DNA of 64,000 bases from Gracilaria domingensis (lineage: Eukaryota; Rhodophyta; Florideophyceae; Gracilariales; Gracilariaceae), in the NCBI GenBank assembly GCA_022539475.1, contig VCMS01000273.1, positions 79,824 to 143,823 on the forward strand. The letters run 5' to 3'. A program made the translations under genes and the position numbers. Under the pieces are notes generated by a model, which saw only the letters and a program-made list of their open reading frames with translations, did no database searches and was not told the DNA's origin. Below, one piece after another: positions 55,508-64,000 of this stretch (position 1 is its first letter; every line of letters starts with the position of its first letter).

Positions 55508-55583
55508 GGAACCGCGGTTCGCCGAGTTCATAGCCGAGATCATAGCTATGATCTCGGCTATGAACTCGGCGAACCGCGGTTCC
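55508..55583. repeat. 76-bp perfect palindrome, right arm
   Basis: Centred between 55545 and 55546. All 38 pairs match, so it can extrude as a hairpin. Confidence 0.9.
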
Positions 55584-55892
55584 CACACCGCGCTCGGGCG
55601 ATGTTCAAAGATGTACGAACCCAGTGTTTTCTACGTTGGTTTTACATACTAGAAATATAATGCACTGCACATACTGAGGTGCCCCACCGGTTTGATGTGT
55701 TTAGATCCCACTCTCGTCTCTCTATTTCATTACCCGCTCAGTTCTGGTAATCCGTAGCAACCGAGCTCTCCACCATTGTTTCCGACGCTTCCCGACGTTT
55801 CCGACGCTTCCCACCCATTTAAACATCTCCGAAACTTCTACCGTTTCACAATACTCGTTTACTTCGCGTCCTTTCCGATTCTCAGTTCTTAC

Positions 55893-58367
55893 ATGGCGTC
55901 CACCGGAAATGACGCTCCTCGAACTGTTAAGCAGAGTGTGCTGGCCGATGAGAACCACGGCACGGTATCCTCTAGCGCATCCTCTAGCGCGTCGTTCGAT
56001 TCAGCCAGCATGGCAACGCGTTTCTTGAAATGTTGGGGGTTGTTCCTTGAGTTGCGAGATGCGTATGCCGCTTCAAGAAGTGGTACTGGTAATCCGCGTG
56101 AAGTTGGGTACACGGAAGTTGTGGAATACGCTGTATCAAACCGTGAACACCTGGCATGTGCACGAGAGTTCATCACCACTGCGGTCAAGGGTCCTTTCCA
56201 AAACTACTCCGCAAAAGAAGTCACGAAGATCTGTCTGGACGTGCGTTTTCTGAGCAGGGTCTACAAATATACGCGTATCACTGATCTAGACGACGAGAAT
56301 TCTGATCGGCGCGTGAGAGATTTGTTTACCTGGAGTCTTGAAAAGGATGTCGACAACGGTAACTCGTTCATAGAACGGGCTTTCTGGAATGACCTTTTCA
56401 AACGACATGGTCCAGGCAGTAAGCAGACGAAGAGAACTACGTTCAGGATTGGGCCTCCCACTCGTTTTCAGCAGTTACTCTATCTCTCTTTCGTGAAGCA
56501 TATAACTTCGGAGAGAAATCTCCCAGCGGCGAAGAGGGGAAAGACCGGGAAGGGAATCGATAGAGCTGTGCAGTTCGTCGACGGCTTCATAGCTTCGAAT
56601 GAGACGCACGGGAGACGGATGGCACATGCAGTGCAAACGATTTGTAAGGGATGGGATTTCTTTGCCTCAACCTTAGGCTTTGGTGATGGTGAGCAGATGT
56701 TGCTGCCATACCTGCTTGTAGAAAAGAAGTCGCTTGGGTTCCATGTCATTGAATCCCGCTCTGTTGGGTACAGTCCGGAGTCAGCTTTTCATACGTTGGG
56801 GGAAGAACTGAAACCCACGTTGGATGTGAACGACACCGTTTCTTGGGTTCATACTCTTCCGGATACTATCGACGCCAACTTACGGGAGTTGGCAAAGGAA
56901 TTCTTGGCAGATTTCAGCAAGATTGTGTTGAATGGCTTCCTATACAAAATGTCCCCAACGTCAAGATGGAATTTGTTGGAAAGCTTCAGACCTGGCCGCC
57001 CCGCACGAGTACCACCCCGTTTCAATGTATTCTCCAAAGAGTACGTGTCTTCTATTCGTCAAGCGATGTCTGTACATAACCTCCAACCATCTCGACTTAT
57101 CCCTAGGGCCGCTCCTTCAGGGCAGGATGGAGGAAGTAATACCGTCACGGTTAAGGTTGAGGACTCGATACAGATTCCGAGCTCCTCCAAGAGGAACGCC
57201 GCAGGGAAAAGCTCAGTTAACTCCGATGTCATCGTCATTCTCGATAGCGACAATGAAGAAGGTGATACACCTGGTGCCTCTGTTGGGGCGAAAGATAACG
57301 TTCCAGATGGGGTTCTCCCCCCTCATGACTTTGATGACACGCGCACGTTAAATGCTCTAGATGTGGTGCGAGGAAGCATGGAGAAGCAATTCTCAATGCA
57401 TTGTGTCGGATATGACGAACTGGTGGAGGCCCATGGTACTATCTTCCCATCGGATACATCTTTGGAAGGCAACGTTCAGTTCGTGCTCACAGACCCACCA
57501 TATGGCATCCGCGACAGCGAGTACGACGAATTGGATGACGATGATATGGACAATACTGCGGACATCATGGCATCCATGCTTCGACCAGGAGGACATTTCG
57601 TTTTGTTCTGCAGTATCGACCAGTTTCGAGACTGGGAAGAGATTTTGCGAGAGCACAAGTCGGAGGACGCAAGCGGAAAGAAAACCGCATCATTCTTAGT
57701 GGATTCGACGCCCATGAACTTCATTCGTTCTCGTTCGAACCCCTTGAAGAACCCTGCGCGTAATACTACTCGCCTGTTTGGGGCGACGGAGTACGCCGTG
57801 CATGGCGTGAGGAATGGAAACCCGTACGCGGAACAGAAGGTAATGGTGAACTATCAGAACTTCAACTAGGTTTCAGCTCGCTATCCTGGGCACTATTCTA
57901 TCATTGACCAGGTTCCAAATCTTACGCCTGGGGAGAGTCTCCGATGGAGAGTGAAGAGTGGTAGAAGAATTCGAACCGCGAAAGCTCGTCCGGAACAAAA
58001 GTCGAGGCAACTACTGATGGAGCTGATAGCGAGGTTCTCGAATCCCGGGGATGTTGTGGTTGATCTCTACTCCGGGACGTTCTCGTGCGCGCTGGCATGT
58101 ATGGATATTGAGGGGCCTCGGCATTTCATTGGATGTGAGCAAGATGAGCAGTGTTTCTCTCATGCCAAGCACAATGCTATTGTGCATTACGCAAGAAAGG
58201 TGTGGCGCAATGAATTGAAGATGAAAGAACCGGTTATGAATGAGGTAGTTCAAGCGTCTTATGTGGTGGATGCCAAATTTCCTGAACGGAAACGAAAGAC
58301 TTCGACTATATGGAATGCAAAGAGAAACCGTTCCATGAGTGGCCACTTGCCTTACAAGGGAAGATGA
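55893..58367 (+). pseudogene. DNA amino-methyltransferase (motif order IV...I), one in-frame TAG
   Basis: ATG 55893 (MASTGNDAPRTVKQ) begins a frame to TAG 57867-57869. The same frame resumes at once and ends at 58367. The N-terminal 330 residues are an unrecognised helical domain. Next is a likely SUMO-interacting motif (VIVILDSDNEEG, near 57225). At 57475-57500 FVLTDPPYG is motif IV (DPPY) of N6-adenine/N4-cytosine methyltransferases. After the TAG, RPEQKSRQLLMELIARFSNP and VVVDLYSGTFSCALACMDI give motifs X and I, where S-adenosylmethionine binds, followed by FIGCEQDEQ (motif II). DPPY before the FxGxG-like motif is the beta-class order. Both halves are needed for activity, so as written it is split. 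Read-through, a missed intron or a nonsense mutation would each explain the TAG. RNA is the test. Confidence 0.75.
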
Positions 58368-58966
58368 CTACGTTGGACAGTCACACTTTACTCTGTGTCG
58401 AGGCGACATCGCTATGGCTCTATGTGAAGAAGTCGAATATCAAACATGCAGCAAGTGGAAATGGAGTATTTACGAGTAAGGCGTTTTCCGAAGGGGAGGT
58501 TATTGGATACTCTTATGGGACCTTGGTGTATCATGATCTAAGCCGACGCAATACCACACATTTGACGTATGGAGACGGAATGCTGGGGGCCACTGCATCT
58601 CGGTTCAGGAAGTATTGCATGCAAGTGAGGGTGAAGGGGCAAATGTACAACACTCTCCCGCATTATGATACTGAAGTCAACGCTGGTCATGCCTGGATAA
58701 TTCCTGCTCCTTTCTGTGTAGCGGGCTATATCAATGACGCGTCATATCGTGAAGGTGATGAGGACAAGGAATTGGAAGAAATGGATTCTAACATGGCACG
58801 CAAACCAAATGTATTCATTCGCCAGCCCACAGAGTATCAGGCTACAACTTTGGGGCTTTTGGAGAACTACAGACTCCTCGTAGTCACGGCCTCAAGGGAC
58901 ATTAAGGAGCACGACGAAATTTACTTTGACTATGGACCCACATATCCTTGGGAAAGGTTAACCTAG
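58310..58966 (+). CDS. SET-domain-like protein or C-terminal part of the methyltransferase
   Basis: The ATG at 58310 lies inside the last 57 bases of the methyltransferase frame, in another frame, and runs 218 residues to TAG 58964. It has NIKHAASGNGVFTSKAFSEG (the G-G-F start of SET domains), VIGYSYG, then VAGYINDASYREGDEDKE with RKPNVFI in place of the usual NHS...N motif, and ends IKEHDEIYFDYGPTYPW, the SET core E-x-DYG strand. SET proteins transfer methyl groups to lysines, often on histones. The usual His of NHS is Asp here, as in divergent algal or plant SET proteins, so activity is uncertain. Because a one-base shift joins it to the methyltransferase, an original DNA-methyltransferase-SET fusion is plausible. 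Confidence 0.65.
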   Translation: MECKEKPFHEWPLALQGKMTTLDSHTLLCVEATSLWLYVKKSNIKHAASGNGVFTSKAFSEGEVIGYSYGTLVYHDLSRRNTTHLTYGDGMLGATASRFRKYCMQVRVKGQMYNTLPHYDTEVNAGHAWIIPAPFCVAGYINDASYREGDEDKELEEMDSNMARKPNVFIRQPTEYQATTLGLLENYRLLVVTASRDIKEHDEIYFDYGPTYPWERLT

Positions 58967-59430
58967 GTTCTCAGACAATGTCCTTGAACTTCGTATGGGC
59001 TCAATGTAGTGAGAAAAGCTTTTTGTTGAAGTAAATTGTATTGAACACTTCTGCTATGATTGCAGAAATACTACTCATATGTACACTCAAGCTGTACTGT
59101 GTAACATATTGATGCATATAGTGGTATGAAAGATCGTTGAAAGTGCCGTACTTGTATATGCAGGGCGCAACATCCGGGAAAATCGGACCAAGTCCGGAAT
59201 ATGGACCCGGGAAAGGTCCAAAAATTGAATGCCGATCCGCCACAAATGCTGCAGAATACTTTTCTCCATATATGCAGTACGAGGTTAAATTCCCCTCCCC
59301 TTCACATATCAGTCCTGCACACCGAGTACGTGACCCTCACATATCACTCTCAATCATATACCTTCAGTATCGTTCACGTTTCTATATCTGTTCCGTAATA
59401 CTACCGCGCACGAAGGCCGAAGGATCTCGG
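58967..59430. other. Intergenic, no gene recognised
   Basis: Contains a cluster of GGACC/GGTCC words near 59170-59225 and AT-rich stretches. It probably includes the promoter of the next gene. The frame starting at GTG/ATG 59137 is open here but reads unlike protein until 59431. Confidence 0.4.
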
Positions 59431-60834
59431 ATGGCTCCTCAACGTGCGGAGCATGCAGGTGGTAAACCGCGAAAGGCATCGGTACCGCCGGAGCGCTGGG
59501 ATACTGGGGTGGCCAAACGTAGAAGCGCGGTCGTCTCACGAAGTAGTGCTACTAATGGGAGAGGTAGCCGAGGCCGAGCACCTCGTGCTGGACTTCGCAA
59601 ACCAAAATCTTCATCTACAGTATCGGAAGTAAAACCGAGAAGGAGGTCAGGAGCTTCCACATGCACTACGGAACGCACAGTAAGTGAAACCGTTCAAGCC
59701 AAGGATAGTACAATGCGTGGGCCTGTTACACGCCACATGGCTGCAGTGGAAGAGCAAAGGGTCAGTGATGATGGAAATGTAGATATCAAAGCGATGAAAG
59801 GAAATAAGAGAAGAACGGCTGTACGTCAGAATGTAAGGAGGACAAGAGGCAGTGGAGGAACAGAAGGTCCTCGTATCGATGATTGTTTCGACAAGGTGAG
59901 AACTGCGGATGACAATGCGGAGATGGAAACCGTGGATTGCGCCATTGTGAGAGCCGAACCTAGAGCCGAACCTGGGGATAGGGAGATACCCAGAAGCGCT
60001 GCCGGAACAGAACGTAACAGTTATGATTCGAGAAAAGTGAAGAGGAACGAGAAAATGAATGAGGGTGTCTCTCGTGCCAAGAAAGGCAGTGGAAGAAAGG
60101 AGCGGGAGTCCACGGACGCAGTAGATATCCCAAGTGACGTCGAGGACAAGGATAACGTGGAGGCGAACGACAACGTGGACGCCGGAAATGCAACGCATAT
60201 GGCTCCCATCGAAGGCAGGCATGATTCCGTCCCTCATATTGGGTCCAGACACAAGGAAGACGAAGAAGAAGACGAGATACAACCGACACCAGTCACAGGT
60301 GAGTCACAGAGAAACAGGTTCAATCAGGTCAGAAGAAGGACGAACCATGGAAATGAGAATAGACGGGTGGGGAACGATCGGCAACCTGTCATAGCAAACG
60401 CCCGTAGAGAAGTATGGAACGATAAAGATGTTGATCGTGGTGCTTTGTCACGGAGCTTTTCCCTGCATGGTGCAATGGAAGAAGATGAAGATGAATCCCT
60501 TACTCCGCGATACGAGCTTTTGGAAAAGATCGGGAAACTGAAGGGAGATCTGTATCGTACAATAGAGGACAAGCAAAGTCTGAAAATGAGCGTACGACTT
60601 GCTCAGAAGAACATAGAGCAACTGGAGGTTAAGGTCAGAGAACAAGAGGTTCTCATACACTCTTTGAGAGAGGCTCTCAGACGTGGAGGGAAAAGGAACG
60701 AACGTGACAGTAACAAGAGCAGGAAGCGGTACAACATTGACGTGAACGACGAGTTTGTTAGTGTTGCGAAGACCGTCTATGACTCCATACTTCAATACGC
60801 CAAAGACGAGACAAGGAGCTATGCTTCGAGATGA
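59431..60834 (+). CDS. Basic disordered protein with C-terminal coiled coil, unknown function
   Basis: Start chosen at ATG 59431 (MAPQRAEHAGGKPRKA), where coding character begins. About 467 residues. The first 350 are rich in Arg, Lys, Ser, Glu and Asp and probably disordered, with basic patches that could bind nucleic acid or act as nuclear signals. Near the end ELLEKIGKLKGDLYRTIEDK through KMSVRLAQKNIEQLEVKV to REQEVLIHSLREAL is a good coiled coil. The MAPQ start and basic leader recall the ParB protein's internal MAPQLRSG, but this is weak. The stop TGA overlaps the next ATG. No recognised family. Confidence 0.5.
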   Translation: MAPQRAEHAGGKPRKASVPPERWDTGVAKRRSAVVSRSSATNGRGSRGRAPRAGLRKPKSSSTVSEVKPRRRSGASTCTTERTVSETVQAKDSTMRGPVTRHMAAVEEQRVSDDGNVDIKAMKGNKRRTAVRQNVRRTRGSGGTEGPRIDDCFDKVRTADDNAEMETVDCAIVRAEPRAEPGDREIPRSAAGTERNSYDSRKVKRNEKMNEGVSRAKKGSGRKERESTDAVDIPSDVEDKDNVEANDNVDAGNATHMAPIEGRHDSVPHIGSRHKEDEEEDEIQPTPVTGESQRNRFNQVRRRTNHGNENRRVGNDRQPVIANARREVWNDKDVDRGALSRSFSLHGAMEEDEDESLTPRYELLEKIGKLKGDLYRTIEDKQSLKMSVRLAQKNIEQLEVKVREQEVLIHSLREALRRGGKRNERDSNKSRKRYNIDVNDEFVSVAKTVYDSILQYAKDETRSYASR

Positions 60835-61907
60835 GTATACCGGCAAGGAACTGGGGCAACCGAAGTGAGACAGTTGGACCTGAGCAAGACGACAGTGTGC
60901 TGGTTGTTGATGGGAAGGAGATAGTGCCACGGTGCCCAATGGATCTTGCCATGGAGATGAGGGCGTACACGCCATCCGTACGTGGTGGAGGCGACCATTT
61001 GTTGATGCAAATTGTGGAGACGGAGGTAATGAAGCCACGTTGGGAATCTATCCGAGGAATGAAAATGGAAGATGACCGTGTGAAACAGTTAACGCACGAC
61101 ATTTGTTTGCGCAGAAGGTTGAAACAGGCTTTAAGTGATGCAATAGGTGTTCGAAAACGCCATGCGAAGGAGAAGTTACTGATGGGACTAGGTTACGAAA
61201 TGCTTGTAAGGACCCCGATAAAAAATGATGAAAGGGAGCAGAACAAGTATGAAATACAAACCAGAGAGGTACGTGAAAAACTCCTACCCGAAGATGCAAA
61301 TGGATGTGAGATTCTGTCGTCGTGGAGAACTTAGAAGGTAGAAGATATATGTTTCTCGGGCTTTAACCCATATCATGTAACCGAAGATGAACCATGTGAC
61401 TTGCTTTTTCGGAACAGCCTGAGCTTGGAGGTGCTGCGTGAGTTCATGGGCTACGACGTTTTACAAACAAGTTCGAGGAATACCGAAGAGAGGGATCCAG
61501 TGGATGGAACAATTATGCATCTGGCACATCTTGATGCCTGGATAGCGTCCGTTGTTCGCGCGACAGAGTCTGAACGAGGGAGAGGTGGTAAGAGACAAGT
61601 GTTGTTCTCCAACTTGTTCGGGAAATATCTACCACTGGCACTTGAGAGTATACTGAAGACCGTGAGGGTCCGCATGCAGCAGAGTAATCCAACAGAGCTC
61701 AGAAATGGCCCATCGAATGCTGAAGATGCGCCGCATGGAAATGATGACCGGGTGGGCACTGTGGTTTACTGGATTCTGTCGAAAAGGAAAATGTACCTTG
61801 CTGTCCGAGAAGATGTGTTTATGGGAGAGATCTCTGAGAAGCTCGGAGCTGTACTGATTGCTATGTTGGATGCTGCAGTCGGGGAGACCGTATGTTCTAC
61901 GACATAA
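60831..61907 (+). pseudogene. Unknown ORF overlapping the coiled-coil gene by ATGA, one in-frame TAG
   Basis: The ATG at 60831 overlaps the previous stop as ATGA. The frame runs to TAG 61332-61334 and then continues in the same frame to TAA 61905. The first part is charged and helical (LTHDICLRRRLKQALSDAIG). The second has LEVLREFMGYDVL, MHLAHLDAWIASVV and VVYWILSKRKMYLAV. No domain was recognised. The overlap suggests either a frameshifted single protein or translational coupling. It is convergent with the transposase-like frame on its right. Confidence 0.45.
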
Positions 61908-61997
61908 CTGCAGAGAGGGATGTGAGGGAAAGGTCTGTGCAAGAAGGATTACATGAGGAGAATTGGATAGAACGTCTCTAATGCATTATGGTTTACG

Positions 61998-64000
61998 TTA
62001 CGAAAGTTTGGTGATTGGATGGTAGTGTAAACGAGCTCGGGGATTGCGATAGAATCTGTTAATGTAGAATCGGTGGAAGTTCCAGTGCAATGGAGGGAAA
62101 AAGGAGCGTGCGGGATAGTTTTGTCGGAGGATGTGTACCGAGCCTTTGATCGAAGAGAATGGGACGAGACCGAACCATGGGGATACAGATGCAGTTGTTG
62201 ACAGTTTTAGAGAATTGGAGGTTTGCAATGTGTGATCTTCCTCGTCATCCGTGGCCCAGCGGAGGGAAATGCAGTTCAAGGATTCGTCAATGTTATCCAA
62301 CGGCTCCGTTACCTCGAAGAAGCCAACAAAGGCAAATTCAGAATCGGAATTGCTTTGGTTACATCTGCTAAAGCGAACCAGGGCAAAAACTTTGCATACC
62401 CATGCGGTCGGGAAGTCACAACCGGGAGGAGGAGTTCCATTAACCAGGACGGTAGAGAATTTTGGGGACTTGGAAGGCCGAAAGAAGTGGTTGCAAAAAT
62501 ACGTTCACACAAAGAGACCTCCGGCTCTCGCAGTCTAATGCATTGAAAGTGACGATCGTAGTCATCCAGCGAGGGGCAGAATCCAGAAACAATGTAAGCG
62601 GAGTTAACGACGGTGATTTTGATGTCATGGGGGTTGTCCAACGGTTGAAGAGTTTCTAAGCTTAGGGTACGGAAGGAAGAGAGGGCGTCGCGAGAGATTT
62701 GGTTGATGAACTGCAATATAGTTTTGGAGAACAAATCTGTGAGAGCAGATGACGGGACGTTTGGATGGGACCGTAGATACTTGTCGGCCGTGATGATGTC
62801 GAAGAGGGAGAATGAACTACCATCACGAACCATGGAGGGACACCGCTGCGACAAACGACTGGCCGAGTTGGTAGACATGGAGAAGTGTTTCCTTACCGAG
62901 ATGGAGTGTAAGAAATCCTGCGACTCTTGGATTGAGTCCACTGTTTCCTTATGCGCAGTTGATCTTCTGCGAGAGATATGACGGTAGTGGTTCTTGAACA
63001 GGAGATGCGCGTGTTCGTACAAACCTGCATCACCGAAATGGAGGCCTCCGTATCGACGGATGTCTGGAATGATGTGATCCAGGAGATGGAATTTGAGAGT
63101 ACGAAAGTTGGAGGCCTGGTATGGACCCAAAACTGAGACAGTTTGAGTCTTGAAGTTCTTGATGAGAGTCTCCAAAGAGCGTAAGCGATCATCAGTCCAT
63201 TCTGGGGCAGTGTGGCAGTGAAGAACGTTATTGACGAGATCGACGTAAGAGGTGAAAATGGTGGTTATTGGGGCGGGAGATACTTCACCGCAGCAACGGT
63301 CGAAGAATGCACCGATGAAGGGGAAGACCATGTAGAGGGCGCGATAGTCCTTTGCTTCTAGCATGCCTCTGATTCCGTCAGTGGTGAAGAAGCCGTTGAG
63401 AGACTTACCCTTTTCAGATGTCGAGAAATCAATATGAAGCCCTGGAGCCGGAAACGAGCGTTCGATGTCAGCTAGGATGGAGTTGGCGTGAGTAAGAATA
63501 GATGTTCTGATGGACCGAAACGACCTGGAGGATCCATTTAAGCCCACGGAAGTGTGAAGAGAATCGGACTTCAGGCGTTCGATTGTGGCGAGTTTGATGA
63601 GTTTAGAGATGCCAAGGTGAAAGTTGTGAAGGGGCTCGAAGGAGAAGATTGAATAAGGAGTGAGCAGTGAAGAGATGTTGAGAAGAGGTAAGATTCCAGA
63701 AAGGACTTGTATGGAGAGAGAGAGGTGGAGTGGAGAAGTTCTGCAGCTTCTTCTTTGAGGTTCCTTGCAACCCGTGTCTATGGGAGAGGAGAGCAGAGTC
63801 TGCCTCGAGAAGTAGGTCATCATGTCTTTTTCTGGTTTGCAAAGTGTGTGGAGAGGGAGTTCGCTCTGTGAGAGTAGGTGGTAGAGGTTGAGTTTTCTAA
63901 CGAGGGGGAGACACGCGTTGGCAGGGTTTGCTTGCTTTGTGCCATTGAAGTACTGCAAGAATTGCTTGGCTTCGGGAATGTCAGCGCTGTAGTTGGAGAT
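61998..64000 (-). pseudogene. Large transposase-like ORF (Plavaka/KDZ/CACTA class), partial
   Basis: The minus-strand frame is open at the right window edge and runs to 62309. A one-base shift near 62370 then links it to 62300-61998. Signatures I associate with this class are FSFEPLHNFHLGISKLIK, FRTLKFHLLDHIIPDIRRYGGLHF followed by GLYEHAHLLFKNHYR, and near the end a GYAKFL...FAFVGFFEV / LNCISLRW pattern, the last part reached through the shift. Those D/H...HLG and EHAH positions are where the RNase H-like catalytic residues of these large transposases lie. The N-terminal half is outside the window. The class assignment is by pattern memory only and should be checked by profile search. If right, a transposase lies next to the methylation/dioxygenase cluster. 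Confidence 0.4.

Larger units (their letters stand above)
54981..55613. repeat. Foldback (long inverted repeat) element, 633 bp
   Basis: The left end CATCTTTGAACATCGCCCGA pairs with the reverse complement of the right end. The arms stay nearly identical for about 170 bases and then more loosely to a shared GGCGTTTATGTGGGCAGTGA segment beside the loop. Each arm holds its own palindrome, so nested cruciforms are possible. The left arm has about 60 extra bases. It sits exactly between the divergent ParB and methyltransferase genes. It resembles a foldback or MITE-type element; the superfamily is not evident. No clear target duplication was found. Confidence 0.85.

Noticed and set aside
1-64000. 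CRISPR arrays, tRNA or rRNA genes, bacterial operons
   Set aside because: No regularly spaced repeats, cloverleaf-like runs or rRNA segments were recognised.

Overview
This window is eukaryotic, most likely nuclear DNA of a red alga (a Chondrus-like florideophyte). That assignment is inference: it rests on long open frames without obvious introns, chromodomain-bearing Ty3/Gypsy elements, very dense nested transposons and unfamiliar proteins. There are no bacterial operons or Shine-Dalgarno signals. Many apparent open frames begin at GTG or TTG, which a nuclear gene would not use, so starts were moved to the first plausible ATG. Roughly the first 47.5 kb is transposon sequence and the last 16 kb holds single-copy-looking genes plus another transposase remnant. 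No rRNA, tRNA or CRISPR was recognised. Layout: 1-2.1 kb, decayed Mutator-like transposase; 3.7-5.5 kb, decayed pogo/Tigger-type transposase (minus); 5705-9440, a complete PIF/Harbinger element with TAA target duplications, terminal inverted repeats and its two genes, both broken; 9525-11306, a long intact hAT transposase frame; 11326-22595, Gypsy element A (minus); 22596-25911, part of a second family B lying inside A's LTR; 25912-26385, an assembly gap of Ns; 26621-35131, a decayed plus-strand relative of A (A2) lacking its 3' end; 35289-47526, Gypsy element C (plus). The Gypsy elements encode Gag with a CCHC knuckle, then protease, RT, RNase H and integrase in the -1 frame, then a chromodomain. 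Families A, B and C each also carry a large ORF (about 620-680 codons) on the opposite strand, between pol and the 3' LTR. These antisense proteins are clearly homologous to one another and match no family I know. From 47.5 kb: a broken acidic/coiled-coil ORF (minus), a multi-pass membrane protein (plus), then a divergent block. Leftward from about 54.7 kb run a ParB/sulfiredoxin-fold protein and, in the same frame after one TAG, a 2-oxoglutarate/Fe(II) dioxygenase. Rightward from 55.9 kb run a beta-class-order DNA amino-methyltransferase and, one frameshift later, a SET-domain frame. Between the two arms sits a 633-bp foldback repeat with nested palindromes whose loop encodes what looks like a mitochondrial transit peptide. 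Further right are a basic coiled-coil protein, an ORF overlapping it by ATGA, and at the right edge a minus-strand frame resembling Plavaka/KDZ/CACTA-class transposases, incomplete at the window end. The two most notable points are the antisense gene family shared by three Gypsy families and the chromatin/DNA-modification cluster beside the transposase. Most transposon genes here are inactivated by stops and frameshifts.
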